DNA of 64,000 nt, taken from an uncultured Amylibacter sp. (GTDB lineage: Bacteria > Pseudomonadota > Alphaproteobacteria > Rhodobacterales > Rhodobacteraceae). This document shows, piece by piece, positions 44,861 through 54,627 of the stretch. The stretch's first letter is position 1; the number at the start of each line of letters is the position of its first letter. The position numbers were made by a program, and so were the translations under genes. Under the pieces are notes generated by a model. That model ran no database searches, had not been told where the DNA came from, and worked only from the letters and a program-made list of their open reading frames with translations. The stretch is taken from NCBI GenBank assembly GCA_947497475.1, contig CANMGS010000001.1, forward strand, positions 682,001-746,000, in the 5' to 3' direction.

Positions 44861-47800
44861 ACGTCCAGCACCATTTCTTCGGCTTCTTGCAGATCAACTG
44901 AAACCAGTTGGCTGACACCCTGCTCTGCCATCGTCACGCCGAACAAACGATCCATGCGGGCCATTGTGACCGCATGGTGTGTGATGATTAGGAAGCGTGT
45001 GTCTGTGCGCTCTGTCATTTCATCCAACAGATCACAGAAACGGGTGACGTTCGCATCATCCAACGGCGCATCCACCTCGTCCAACACACAAATTGGCGAT
45101 GGGTTCGCAAGGAAAACCGCAAAGATCAAGGACAAAGCTGTCAACGTTTGTTCACCACCTGAAAGCAGGGAAAGTGTCGCCAATTTTTTACCAGGCGGTT
45201 GACACATAATTTCCAAACCAGCCTCTAGCGGATCGTCACTTTCCACCAGCACCAAATTCGCTTCGCCGCCACCAAACAAGTGTTTGAACAAGATTGAGAA
45301 GTTTTTGTTCACCTCATCAAACGCCGCCAACAACCGTTCACGACCTTCTTTGTTCAGGCTGGCAATTCCAGTCCGCAATTTGCGAATAGCCGCTTCCAGA
45401 TCAATCTTTTCTGCCGCCAGAGTGTCATGTTCTTCTTTGACCTCTTTGGCATCTTCTTCGGCACGCAAGTTCACCGCACCCAGCGCATCTCGCTGACGGC
45501 GCAAACGCATCACATCGTTTTCAACACGCTCTGCATTTGGCATTTTTTCTGGATCAATATCCAACTGTTCCAGCAAGTTCGCAGGGCTAACTTCCAACTC
45601 TTCGTGAATACGGTCAGCCGCCGTAGAAACCTGAACACGCGCCGCATCCGAAACCGCATCAGCACGTGCACGACTTTCGCGTGCACTTGACGCTGTGCGT
45701 TCCGCTTCACGTTCTTCATTCTCTGCAGTGCGCAATGCTGTTTCCGCTTCTGCCAACGTATCAGAGGCCGCTTTTAAACGTTCCTCAGCTTTGCCAATCG
45801 ATTTGGACAACTCTTCGCGTTTCGCCAGAATTTCTTCAGGTGCCGCAGTTGCATCTTTTAACTCTGTTTCAGAGTTCGACTTGCGCTCTTCCAGCTCGGC
45901 AATACGTTTGCCAGCCGTTTCCAAACGATAGCGCCAACCGCTACTTTCTTTGGTAATCTCTTGCTGACGCTTCAAACGGGCATCACCTTCGCGGCGGATT
46001 TCATCGAACATCGACCGCTTTGTCAGCATCGTCACACGCGCCGCTTCCACACCGATTTTCAGTGCTTCCACTTCTTCACGAGCCGTATCCAAATCACCCA
46101 GATCGCGGATACCCAACTCTGCTTCTTTCAATGCAGTGCGCGCAGCCGTGGTCTCTTCTTCCAAACGTGAACGGGACAGTTGCAATGTTTCCAGCTTACC
46201 AGACAGCATGTCACGATCCGCTTCGGAACGGGACATTTGACGCGTAGCATCCGTTGCCTCATCATCCGCTGCTTTACGGTTACGACGCGCTTCGTGATCC
46301 GCCTCTGTCGCCGCCAGCAAAGCAGCATGCGCTGTATCAAAGGCACGACGTGCATCCGCGGCTTTCGCACCAGCTGTTTGATAGACATCTTTCAATTCTG
46401 CCAAACGGTTTTCTTGTTGCAAACGCAATGCCGCCTCGGACGGTGCATCGTCAGCACCCGCACGATACCCATCCCAACGCCACAAATCACCTTCAACACT
46501 AACCAATCGTTGCCCAGGTTTTAGATCGGCCTGCAACCGCGCACCATCTGCGCGGGAAACCAATCCAATTTGTCCCAAACGACGTGCCAAAACATCAGGT
46601 GCAGTGACATAGCTTGAAAGCTGTTCAACACCTGCGGGCAACCCTGCATCTGCAGCATAATTTGGCAATTGCGCCCAGCCAGATACACCCTCTGGCCCCA
46701 CAATCGGTGCTTTCAGATCATCCGCCAATGCAGCACCCAAAGCTGCCTCATATCCAGATTTCGCACGCACATCGTCAATAAGCTGTGCGCCAGTATCGCG
46801 CGCGCGCGCAATCACACGTTCTAGCGCTGCAACTTCTGCACCAAGTGCATTTGCTTCACCTTCAGCTTCGGACAAGGCACCACGTACATCGCTTTCGGCT
46901 GCTTGCGCATCCACACGCTTGCGATCCATTTCAGCCAAAAGCTGCTCTGCACGCAAAGCCGCTTCATGCGCCACAGCATATTTCGTTTGTGCCGCTTTCA
47001 AACGCTCTTCGGCATCTTTCAACGCCTCTTCGGCAGAAGTTACAGATGAAACCGCGGCGGCACTTTGTTCTTCGCGTTTCTCAAAGACTTTTTGGGCGTC
47101 CTCCAACTTGCGATGTGCAGATTGGTGACGGGCTGATAGACGCGCAACATCTTCGGATTGTTTATCCAATCCAGATTCTTTTTCCTGCATAACAGCCGCT
47201 GCATCGCGAGCTTCTTTGTTTGCAGCATCCACTTTTTCGTCATGTCCCAAAGAGGCTTTATCCAAAGCTTCCTTTTCCCATGTCAGACGATCAATGGTTT
47301 CTGTCGCATCTTTGTTCAAGCCGTTTTCGCGGTCAATATCATGACCCAGTTGCGCAATACGCGATTGCAACGTTTCAATGGTTTGGCGCGCACGATTTTC
47401 CTGGTCGTTCAGCGTATCTCGCTCCACCATCAAGCGTTGAACAATCGCACCTGCAATGGCTTCTTCTTCACGCAGTGGCGGCACTTTACCTTCATACTCT
47501 GTGCGTTGCTTCGCTGCCTTGCTTGCCGCTGTTTGCGCCTCTGCCGCAATCTTCGTCGCTTCAGTCAAAGCTTCTTGTGCGGCCAAACGCGCGGCTTCTG
47601 CCTCTTTCCAGCGACCGTATAACAACAGTCCTTCGGCCTGACGTAAATCCGTTCCGATTTCACGGTAGCGCGCTGCTTGGCGTGCTTGGCGTGCCAGTGA
47701 ATTCAGTTGGCTCTCCAACTGTTCCAAAACATCGTCCACACGACCCAAGTTCGTTTCAGCACCTTTCAGCTTCAACTCCGCCTCATGGCGACGTTGATAC

Positions 47801-48318
47801 AGACCAGAAATGCCAGCAGCCTCTTCCAAAATGCGGCGACGCGCTTTTGGCTTGGCATTGATCAGTTCTGAAATCTGGCCCTGACGGACAAGCGCAGGTG
47901 AATGTGCGCCTGTTGATGCATCTGCAAACAACATCTGGACATCGCGTGCACGGGTTTCTTTGCCATTTGCCTTATAGGCCGATCCGACATCACGAGTGAT
48001 ACGGCGGATCACCTCTAACATATCTGAATCATTAAACGTTGGTGGGGCGGTACGATCCTCGTTACCCAATAATAATGCTACTTCTGCATAATTTCTGGCA
48101 GGCCGCGATGACGCACCAGCAAAAATTACATCTTCCATACCGCCACCACGCATAGCCGTGGGGCGATTTTCCCCCATTACCCAACGCAACGCTTCAAGCA
48201 GATTGGATTTACCGCAACCGTTTGGACCGACAACACCTGTTAAACCATCAGAAATCACTAATTCTGTCGGATCCACAAAGCTTTTAAAGCCTGTTAGTCT
48301 GAGTTTACTAAACTGCAC
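44857..48318 (-). CDS. smc: Chromosome segregation protein SMC
   Basis: A 1153-residue SMC ATPase. The N-terminal Walker A is GPNGCGKSNLLEALRWVMGE; two long coiled coils flank a hinge at about residues 500-620 (GVSGWAQLPNYAADAGLPAGV region); the C-terminal head has LSGGEQTLTALSLIFAVF (signature) and PICVLDEVDAPLDDANV (Walker B). With ScpAB it loads and organises DNA. It starts with GTG. The alanine- and glutamate-rich coils explain the many long open frames on the other strand. The cobalamin leader lies immediately upstream. Confidence 0.98.
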   Translation of the reverse strand: MQFSKLRLTGFKSFVDPTELVISDGLTGVVGPNGCGKSNLLEALRWVMGENRPTAMRGGGMEDVIFAGASSRPARNYAEVALLLGNEDRTAPPTFNDSDMLEVIRRITRDVGSAYKANGKETRARDVQMLFADASTGAHSPALVRQGQISELINAKPKARRRILEEAAGISGLYQRRHEAELKLKGAETNLGRVDDVLEQLESQLNSLARQARQAARYREIGTDLRQAEGLLLYGRWKEAEAARLAAQEALTEATKIAAEAQTAASKAAKQRTEYEGKVPPLREEEAIAGAIVQRLMVERDTLNDQENRARQTIETLQSRIAQLGHDIDRENGLNKDATETIDRLTWEKEALDKASLGHDEKVDAANKEARDAAAVMQEKESGLDKQSEDVARLSARHQSAHRKLEDAQKVFEKREEQSAAAVSSVTSAEEALKDAEERLKAAQTKYAVAHEAALRAEQLLAEMDRKRVDAQAAESDVRGALSEAEGEANALGAEVAALERVIARARDTGAQLIDDVRAKSGYEAALGAALADDLKAPIVGPEGVSGWAQLPNYAADAGLPAGVEQLSSYVTAPDVLARRLGQIGLVSRADGARLQADLKPGQRLVSVEGDLWRWDGYRAGADDAPSEAALRLQQENRLAELKDVYQTAGAKAADARRAFDTAHAALLAATEADHEARRNRKAADDEATDATRQMSRSEADRDMLSGKLETLQLSRSRLEEETTAARTALKEAELGIRDLGDLDTAREEVEALKIGVEAARVTMLTKRSMFDEIRREGDARLKRQQEITKESSGWRYRLETAGKRIAELEERKSNSETELKDATAAPEEILAKREELSKSIGKAEERLKAASDTLAEAETALRTAENEEREAERTASSARESRARADAVSDAARVQVSTAADRIHEELEVSPANLLEQLDIDPEKMPNAERVENDVMRLRRQRDALGAVNLRAEEDAKEVKEEHDTLAAEKIDLEAAIRKLRTGIASLNKEGRERLLAAFDEVNKNFSILFKHLFGGGEANLVLVESDDPLEAGLEIMCQPPGKKLATLSLLSGGEQTLTALSLIFAVFLANPSPICVLDEVDAPLDDANVTRFCDLLDEMTERTDTRFLIITHHAVTMARMDRLFGVTMAEQGVSQLVSVDLQEAEEMVLDV

Positions 48319-48552
48319 GGTGCGTATTTGTCCCTGATTCCGCTTATCCTATAACCTGAGTGCTGAGACCCCTTTGAGTCAACACTCAAAACCCCCTATG
48401 TTGCGTGTTTTTAAGAGTTATCCACAACATATTGGTGTTTTATGGCTATTTTGCCGTATTTCAGGGTTATTTTCAGCCCTGCCGTTAACAGGCAATCGAC
48501 AGTCGTAAATCTTCTTGACCACATCCCCTTCCAGAGTCATTAAGGGCAAGCA

Positions 48553-48742
48553 TGGTTCCCCGTTAAGATGCGAAGCGTCTGGGGATCAAATGGGAATGTG
48601 GACGGGGATGACCAAATTAGGGCCCTAAGCCACGACCGCCCCCGCGACTGTGTGTGGTGAGCGACTGTCAACAAAGTCACTGGTGAAAACACTGGGAAGG
48701 CAAGACAGACCGCGATGATCCACAAGTCAGGACACCAGCCAA
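48553..48742 (+). ncRNA. Cobalamin riboswitch (aptamer)
   Basis: The 672-bp gap 48319-48990 holds a cobalamin aptamer on the plus strand. Matching conserved blocks in order: GGTTCCCCG start, ATGGGAATGTGG, the core CCGCCCCCGCGACTGT, GGTGAGCGACTG, GGGAAGGCAAGAC and the B12-box-like GTCAGGACACCAGCC. Downstream hairpins follow: CCGTG-GCAA-CACGG (about 48748-48761) and ACGGA...TCCGT (48769-48786). It precedes cobW and cobN, genes of B12 synthesis, which riboswitches of this class repress when adenosylcobalamin is present. Boundaries are approximate. No clear feature was seen in 48319-48544 apart from a T/A-rich promoter-like stretch. Confidence 0.9.
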
Positions 48743-48858
48743 GCAACCGTGGCAACACGGACCAAGAAACGGACGGGGTGTTCCGTGATGGTAAAGGGTA
48801 AAACCCCTCTATCACATCATGACCCCTCGCAAATGAAAAATTAATTGGGGGATTCCTA

Positions 48859-48912
48859 ATGAGAAAAAAATTCGCAACTTTGACAGCTTCCGTTGTCTTT
48901 GATCTTGGCTAA
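48859..48912 (+). CDS. 17-codon ORF between cobalamin riboswitch and cobW (leader peptide or gene remnant)
   Basis: ATG at 48859 follows a strong ribosome binding site (GGGGGA at about 48847-48852) and encodes MRKKFATLTASVVFDLG before TAA. The N-terminus (basic residues then a hydrophobic stretch) looks like the start of a signal peptide or membrane protein. I recognise no family. It could be a leader peptide or the residue of an internally deleted riboswitch-controlled gene. Translation is unproven. Confidence 0.4.
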   Translation: MRKKFATLTASVVFDLG

Positions 48913-48936
48913 ATCCACCCACTCTTAAACGTCATA

Positions 48937-48968
48937 GCGGTTGGCTATTTCTAACCGTTTCCTTTTTC
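48937..48968 (+). terminator. Terminator-like hairpin upstream of cobW
   Basis: Stem CGGTTGG/CTAACCG (7 bp, one G-T) with loop CTATTT, followed by TTTCCTTTTTC. It lies after the 17-codon ORF and 23-50 bp before the cobW start. It could be the expression platform of the riboswitch or the terminator of a lost gene. Confidence 0.55.
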
Positions 48969-48990
48969 ATAACCTTACGGACATATATCA

Positions 48991-50085
48991 ATGGCTCAAA
49001 AAATTCCTGCTACAGTTGTTACTGGCTTTCTAGGCGCTGGCAAAACCACCCTAATCCGTCACATGCTGCAAAATGCCGAAGGCAAACGTATTGCGCTGAT
49101 CATCAATGAATTCGGCGACCTTGGCGTCGATGGTGACATTCTAAAAGGCTGTGGTGACGAAACATGTACCGAAGATGATGTAATGGAACTGTCCAACGGA
49201 TGTATCTGTTGTACAGTTGCTGATGACTTTATCCCAACTATGGAAAAACTGCTAGAACGCGATCAAAAGCCTGATCACATCGTGATCGAAACATCTGGTT
49301 TGGCCTTACCCCAACCATTGGTGCGCGCGTTCAACTGGCCAGAGATCAAAACCAAAGTAACCGTTGATGGTGTTGTCACAGTTGTAGACGGTAAAGCAGT
49401 CACTGAGGGTCGTTTTGCCCATTCTGTGGAAGCTGTGGATGCACAACGTAAGTTGGACGAGAACCTAGATCACGAAACACCATTATCTGAACTGTTCGAA
49501 GATCAAGTTGCCTGTGCCGACATGATCGTCGTGAACAAATCAGATTTACTGGGCGTAGATGAAGCCAAAGACTTGGTGTCTAGGTTGAAATCTGAAAGCC
49601 GTGACGGTGTACAGGTTGTCAAAGCGTCTATGGGCGCTTTGCCTGTGGATGTACTGTTGGGTCAGGGAATTGGTGCAGAAGATGATCTGTCATCGCGCCA
49701 CGAAGTGCATCACCATCACCACCACGATGATGAGGATCATCACGACGATCACCATGATGACGACCACGATCATGATCACCACCACCATCACGACCATAGC
49801 CACGATGAGTTCGAAAGCTTTGTGGTGGATCGCGGTGAAATCACAGATCCGAATGCATTTGCAGAACAAGTTGCCGATGTGATCCGTGCGCATGACATTC
49901 TGCGCCTCAAAGGATTTGCCGCTGTAACAGACAAACCAATGCGTTTGACATTGCAGGCAGTGGGCCCGCGTGTGGATACATATTTCGACAAACCGTTTGG
50001 CTCTGCCCCACGCAGCACACGTTTGGTTGTGATTGGTCAGGCAGGCTTGGATGAAGCTGCTATCACAAAGGCATTGCAAGCCTAA
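48991..50085 (+). CDS. cobW: Cobalamin biosynthesis GTPase CobW (COG0523, with His-rich loop)
   Basis: A 364-residue COG0523 metallochaperone GTPase. Walker A GFLGAGKT (residues 12-19), metal-binding CICC (71-74), NKSD (182-185) and a C-terminal CobW_C domain are present. A histidine/aspartate-rich stretch spans residues 237-271 with more than 20 histidines, likely a cobalt or other metal buffer. In the aerobic B12 pathway CobW is needed around cobalt insertion by CobNST. A cobalamin riboswitch lies upstream. Its stop overlaps the next ATG by one base (TAATG). Confidence 0.95.
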   Translation: MAQKIPATVVTGFLGAGKTTLIRHMLQNAEGKRIALIINEFGDLGVDGDILKGCGDETCTEDDVMELSNGCICCTVADDFIPTMEKLLERDQKPDHIVIETSGLALPQPLVRAFNWPEIKTKVTVDGVVTVVDGKAVTEGRFAHSVEAVDAQRKLDENLDHETPLSELFEDQVACADMIVVNKSDLLGVDEAKDLVSRLKSESRDGVQVVKASMGALPVDVLLGQGIGAEDDLSSRHEVHHHHHHDDEDHHDDHHDDDHDHDHHHHHDHSHDEFESFVVDRGEITDPNAFAEQVADVIRAHDILRLKGFAAVTDKPMRLTLQAVGPRVDTYFDKPFGSAPRSTRLVVIGQAGLDEAAITKALQA

Positions 50086-50537
50086 TGTCTGTTTCGGTCG
50101 CCATAGAAAGCCCTATCACCCCAGAAGGTCGTGAATTGATCGCAGGCAGCGAAGATGCGCTGCGTGCGGTTTACACCGAAGATGAATGCTTCACCTTTAC
50201 GGCTGAAGAATTATTGGATGATGCAATCGCTTTTTATGTCGCTCGCAAGGATGATGCGCCTGTGGGCTGTGTGGCTTTGGTGGATTACAAAACCTACGGC
50301 GAAATAAAGCGGCTTTATGTACCACATACGGCACGCGGCTTAGGTATTGCTAAAATCCTAATGGCACATTTGGAGAATGAGGCAAAAGCCAAAGGCCATA
50401 CATCTGTTAAATTAGAAACAGGTGATAAATTGGCAGCGGCAGTTTCTCTATACAAAACTCTGGGCTATTCCGTTTGCGGAAAATTTGGTGAGTACGAAGA
50501 CCACCCCGCAAGCCTGTTTATGGAAAAGGCATTATAG
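50085..50537 (+). CDS. GNAT-family N-acetyltransferase
   Basis: A 150-residue GNAT acetyltransferase: GCVALVDYKTYGEIKRLYVPHTARGLGIAKILMAHLENEA contains the acetyl-CoA pyrophosphate loop (RGLGIA). Sequence resembles small-molecule acetyltransferases acting on amino groups; substrate unknown. It is embedded between cobW and cobN with one-base overlap upstream and no gap to the next gene, so expression is tied to the cobalamin operon. No known B12 step uses a GNAT enzyme. Confidence 0.9.
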   Translation: MSVSVAIESPITPEGRELIAGSEDALRAVYTEDECFTFTAEELLDDAIAFYVARKDDAPVGCVALVDYKTYGEIKRLYVPHTARGLGIAKILMAHLENEAKAKGHTSVKLETGDKLAAAVSLYKTLGYSVCGKFGEYEDHPASLFMEKAL

Positions 50538-53500
50538 ATGCACCTGCTTGCAGCCACACCTGGCAGTATTGATGACGGCTCAGAACCCGTTGATTTAGGT
50601 CAAACCCCAGCAGATATCGTTTTTATTTCTGCCGCCGATACTGAACTTGCAGGGCTTTCAGAAGCCCGCACAAATCTGGATAGTAACGTCGGCAGTTTAC
50701 GTCTGGCCAGCATGATGCATTTACAGCATCCGATGTCTGTTGATTTGCACATTGAGGATTGCGCAGAAAAATCCAAAATTGTGATTGCCCGCGTGTTGGG
50801 TGGCACTGGATATTGGAAATATGGTTTAGAGCAATATGCCATGCGTTTGGGTGCTGCTGGTATTCCATTTGTGGCGCTACCTGGGGACGATAAACCAGAT
50901 CAAGAACTGTGGGATTTATCCACGGTTTCGCGCGAAGACTGGGATGCGCTTTGGGCCTATATGGTCGAAGGTGGGCCGCAGAATAACGAGAATTTCCTGC
51001 GCTATGCTCAAGCAATGTTAGATGGCTCAGAAAAACCCGCTGCTGCAAGCCCATTGTTGCGTGCGGGTGTCTATTGGCCCGGCGCTGGGATAGCCGATAT
51101 TGAAGCAGCACGTGAAAATTGGACGGACGGCGCACCTGTGGTTCCGTTGGTGTTTTACCGTGCCTTGGTTCAAGGGGCTGGGTTACATCCGATCAACCGT
51201 TTGGTGAAAAGCCTGTTGAAACGCGGTTTAAATCCGATGCCGATCTTTGTGGCATCCTTGAAAGATCCAGTCTCTGTTGCCACACTTGAGAAGCTGTTCG
51301 AGGCTGCACCGCCATCAACGATTTTAAACTGCACCAGTTTTGCTGTGGGATCGCCGCATCAAGATGAGCATGGCAAAGGGGCATCGAACCCCTTTACCAT
51401 GCCAGCCGCACAAAATGCGCCTGTGTTTCAGGTTGTGCTATCGGCAGCTTCAGAAGCCTCTTGGGAAGAGGGTTTGAATGGGTTGTCAGCGCGAGACATC
51501 GCGATGAATGTTGCTTTGCCAGAAGTAGACGGACGCATTCTATCGCGCGCTGTTTCATTCAAGGGTGAAGCGTTTTTTGATGAAGCCACGGAATGTGCGA
51601 TTGCCACATATCGTGCCCGTGGCGACCGTATTGAATTTGTAGCAGAGCTTGCCAAAAATTGGGCTGAACTGCGTGAGACTGATGTTGCGGATCGCAAGGT
51701 TGGCATTATCTTGGCAAACTATCCAAATAAGGATGGTCGACTTGCCAATGGTGTAGGTTTGGATACGCCTGCGGGTACTGTGAATGTATTGCAGCATTTG
51801 GCAGCGTCTGGATATACGGCTAAAGACCTGCCAGCGGATAGCAAAGCTTTGATGGATCGCATCACATCTGGCCCGACGAATTGGCTGACAGATCGGGCTG
51901 ACCGCACAGGTGGTGAACGTTTACCTCTGTCTGAGTATTTAGACGCTTATAAAAAGCTACCGTTGGATGTGCGCGATAAGATCACTGACCAATGGGGCGC
52001 ACCTGAGGATGATCCGTTTTTTACAGAGGGTGCATTCGCTTTATCGATTTTTCCTTATGGCAATGCTGTCGTTGGTGTCCAGCCTGCGCGTGGGTATAAT
52101 ATAGATCCAAAAGAGACCTATCATTCTCCTGATCTAGTGCCGCCCCATAATTATTTAGCTTTCTATTTCTGGATGCGTCACCACTTTAAAACCGATGCGA
52201 TGATCCATATGGGCAAGCACGGGAATTTGGAATGGTTACCCGGCAAGGCTTTGGCATTGTCTGAGACGTGTTTACCGGAAGCTGTTCTGGGGCCGATGCC
52301 GCATATTTATCCATTCATCGTGAATGACCCAGGTGAAGGAACACAAGCTAAGCGACGCGCACAGGCTGTGATTATTGACCATCTGACGCCGCCTTTGAGC
52401 CGTGCCGAAACTTATGGGCCTTTGAAAGATTTAGAGGCTTTGGTGGATGAGTATTATGAAGCCGCAGGCGTTGACCCACGCCGTTTGGATCATCTGCGCC
52501 GTGAAATTTTGGCGCTGACATCTGCCACAGGATTGAACGAAGACGCTGGTATGACGGGTGAAGATGAAGACGGGGATTTGGCAAAGCTGGATGAATATCT
52601 GTGCGAGTTGAAAGAGGCACAAATCCGCGATGGCTTGCATATTTTTGGCGCGTCGCCTGAAGCTGGATTAGAAGCGGACTTGGTGCAGGCTTTGGTGCGT
52701 GTACCCCGTGGCACGGCGGAGGGTGCGGATGCGTCTTTGCAACGCGCTGTTGCGGTTGATCTTGGGTTGGACTTTGATCCGTTGGATTGTGAAATGTCCA
52801 AATCTTGGGTTTTGGCACAGCCTGATGTTTTGGCAGCGGTTTCGGATGATCGCTGGCGTAGCTATGGCGATACGGTTGAACGGATTGAGTTATTGTCTGG
52901 TGCATTGATTGCGGGGCAAGAGGCTGTTGGTGAAGCAACGCAAGCAGTGTTGGATGGGATCGATGCGCATGTCCGCCCTATCGTGCAGGATTGCGGACCG
53001 TCAGAAATAGAGGGGCTTCTCACCGCCCTAAATGGGCAGTTCGTCACCCCTGCGCCATCAGGCGCGCCCACCCGCGGACGTTTGGATGTTTTGCCAACAG
53101 GTAAGAACTTTTTCTCGGTGGATAGTCGTGCAGTACCAACACCCACGGCTTGGGCTTTGGGATGGAAATCTGCGAACTTGTTGATTGAACGTCACTTGCA
53201 AGATCATGGCGATTGGCCACGTTCCATGTTGCTGACCGCTTGGGGTACGGCAAATATGCGAACAGGCGGAGATGACATTGCACAAGCTTTGGCACTGATG
53301 GGTGTGAAGCCAAAATGGGACAGTGCGAACCGTCGCGTAACTGGGTTTGAGATTTTACCGCTTTCTGTACTGGATCGCCCACGTGTAGATGTGACTTTGC
53401 GCGTCTCTGGCTTTTTCCGCGATGCGTTCCCACAATTGATTGCGCTGGTGGATTCCGCAGCCCGTGCCGTGATGGAACAGGATGAACCAGAAGATATGAA

Positions 53501-54227
53501 CCCTGCTTTGGCTGCTGCCAGTAAGGGCGAAGAAAACCACCGCGTGTTTGGATCCAAACCAGGTGCTTATGGGGCTGGCCTGCAAGCGATGATTGATGAG
53601 CGGTTGTGGAATGATCAGGCCGATCTGGGCGATGCTTATCTGGAATGGGGCAGCTATGCTTATGGTAAGAATGATCAGGGCACGGCTGCACGTTCAGCTA
53701 TGGAGGCTCAGCTTTCGCGTGTAGATGCGATTGTGCAGAACCAAGACAACCGCGAGCATGATATCCTAGACAGTGATGATTATTACCAGTTCGAAGGGGG
53801 CGCTGCGGCAGCGGTGAAATCCCTGCAAGGCAAGGATCGCCCTATTTATCACAATGACCATTCGCGGCCTGAACGCCCTGTCATCCGCACTTTGGACGAT
53901 GAAATCGGACGTGTTGTGCGCAGCCGTGTGGTGAACCCAAAGTGGATCGATGGTGTGAAGCGCCATGGCTATAAAGGGGCGTTTGAAATGGCTGCAACGC
54001 TGGATTATCTGTTCGCGTTTGCAGCGACCACGGGCGTTGTGAAAAACCACCATTTCGATCTGGTGCACAATGCATTCTTAGAAGATGATGATACGCGTGA
54101 GTTTATCGCAGAGCATAATCCAGCTGCCCTGCGCGAAATGGCGGAACGCTTGCAAGAAGCGATTGATCGTGGATTATGGGTGCCAAAGTCGAACTCGGCA
54201 CGTGCGCGGTTAGAGGAGTTATTATGA
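50538..54227 (+). CDS. cobN: Cobaltochelatase subunit CobN
   Basis: A 1229-residue large subunit of the ATP-dependent cobaltochelatase CobNST, which inserts cobalt into hydrogenobyrinic acid a,c-diamide in the aerobic B12 pathway. Features include RVLGGTGYWKYGLEQYA, the MIHMGKHGNLEWLPGKALAL block common to CobN/BchH, RGYNIDPKETYHSPDLVPPHNYLAF and FGSKPGAYGAGLQAMIDE. The partner subunits CobS and CobT are not in this window. It begins directly after the GNAT stop and ends in ATGA overlap with the next gene. Confidence 0.97.
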   Translation: MHLLAATPGSIDDGSEPVDLGQTPADIVFISAADTELAGLSEARTNLDSNVGSLRLASMMHLQHPMSVDLHIEDCAEKSKIVIARVLGGTGYWKYGLEQYAMRLGAAGIPFVALPGDDKPDQELWDLSTVSREDWDALWAYMVEGGPQNNENFLRYAQAMLDGSEKPAAASPLLRAGVYWPGAGIADIEAARENWTDGAPVVPLVFYRALVQGAGLHPINRLVKSLLKRGLNPMPIFVASLKDPVSVATLEKLFEAAPPSTILNCTSFAVGSPHQDEHGKGASNPFTMPAAQNAPVFQVVLSAASEASWEEGLNGLSARDIAMNVALPEVDGRILSRAVSFKGEAFFDEATECAIATYRARGDRIEFVAELAKNWAELRETDVADRKVGIILANYPNKDGRLANGVGLDTPAGTVNVLQHLAASGYTAKDLPADSKALMDRITSGPTNWLTDRADRTGGERLPLSEYLDAYKKLPLDVRDKITDQWGAPEDDPFFTEGAFALSIFPYGNAVVGVQPARGYNIDPKETYHSPDLVPPHNYLAFYFWMRHHFKTDAMIHMGKHGNLEWLPGKALALSETCLPEAVLGPMPHIYPFIVNDPGEGTQAKRRAQAVIIDHLTPPLSRAETYGPLKDLEALVDEYYEAAGVDPRRLDHLRREILALTSATGLNEDAGMTGEDEDGDLAKLDEYLCELKEAQIRDGLHIFGASPEAGLEADLVQALVRVPRGTAEGADASLQRAVAVDLGLDFDPLDCEMSKSWVLAQPDVLAAVSDDRWRSYGDTVERIELLSGALIAGQEAVGEATQAVLDGIDAHVRPIVQDCGPSEIEGLLTALNGQFVTPAPSGAPTRGRLDVLPTGKNFFSVDSRAVPTPTAWALGWKSANLLIERHLQDHGDWPRSMLLTAWGTANMRTGGDDIAQALALMGVKPKWDSANRRVTGFEILPLSVLDRPRVDVTLRVSGFFRDAFPQLIALVDSAARAVMEQDEPEDMNPALAAASKGEENHRVFGSKPGAYGAGLQAMIDERLWNDQADLGDAYLEWGSYAYGKNDQGTAARSAMEAQLSRVDAIVQNQDNREHDILDSDDYYQFEGGAAAAVKSLQGKDRPIYHNDHSRPERPVIRTLDDEIGRVVRSRVVNPKWIDGVKRHGYKGAFEMAATLDYLFAFAATTGVVKNHHFDLVHNAFLEDDDTREFIAEHNPAALREMAERLQEAIDRGLWVPKSNSARARLEELL

Positions 54228-54616
54228 GCAAAGGGCATTGTCTATGTGGATCGGTTTCTTGGGAATACTCAGGACCTGAAACATGGGCGTGCTTTTGCCA
54301 TTGCGATACATGTCGCCGCAATTGTGCAGCCCCTGTTGTGGCCTTTATCGGTGTGCGTTTGGATCATTTCAAATGGACGGGGCAAACGCCGAAATATTAT
54401 GCCTCTTCCACAGGGGTGAAACGCCATTTCTGTGATACGTGCGGCACGCCTATGGCATTTGAAGCCGAGCATTATGCAGGTGAAATTCACCTTTACGCAG
54501 AAAGCCTTGAAAACCCGCAGGAATTCAAACCAGAATTCCATGTCCATTACGAACACACATTAGACTGGTTGCATATGGCGGATGATCTGCCAAAATACCC
54601 TAACTCAAAGACCTAA
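54224..54616 (+). CDS. GFA-family (glutathione-dependent formaldehyde-activating enzyme-like) zinc protein
   Basis: A 130-residue GFA/CENP-V-type protein. Zinc-binding cysteines are visible in HCLCGSVSWEY, CFCHCDTCRRNC and HFCDTCGTPMAFE. The founding member Gfa binds glutathione and formaldehyde, but most relatives are uncharacterised. ATG at 54224 overlaps the cobN stop (ATGA), so the in-frame start further upstream is rejected. It separates cobN from cobO by 400 bases; a role in cobalamin metabolism is not known. Confidence 0.88.
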   Translation: MSKGHCLCGSVSWEYSGPETWACFCHCDTCRRNCAAPVVAFIGVRLDHFKWTGQTPKYYASSTGVKRHFCDTCGTPMAFEAEHYAGEIHLYAESLENPQEFKPEFHVHYEHTLDWLHMADDLPKYPNSKT

Positions 54617-54627
54617 AGGATACGCCA

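Noticed and set aside
47220-47861. Plus-strand frame of 213 codons opposite smc
   Set aside because: SMC coiled-coil codon bias creates open antisense frames; no family motif, no ribosome binding site.
53044-53691. Minus-strand frame of 215 codons opposite cobN
   Set aside because: Antisense shadow of a clear CobN sequence with no recognisable motif.
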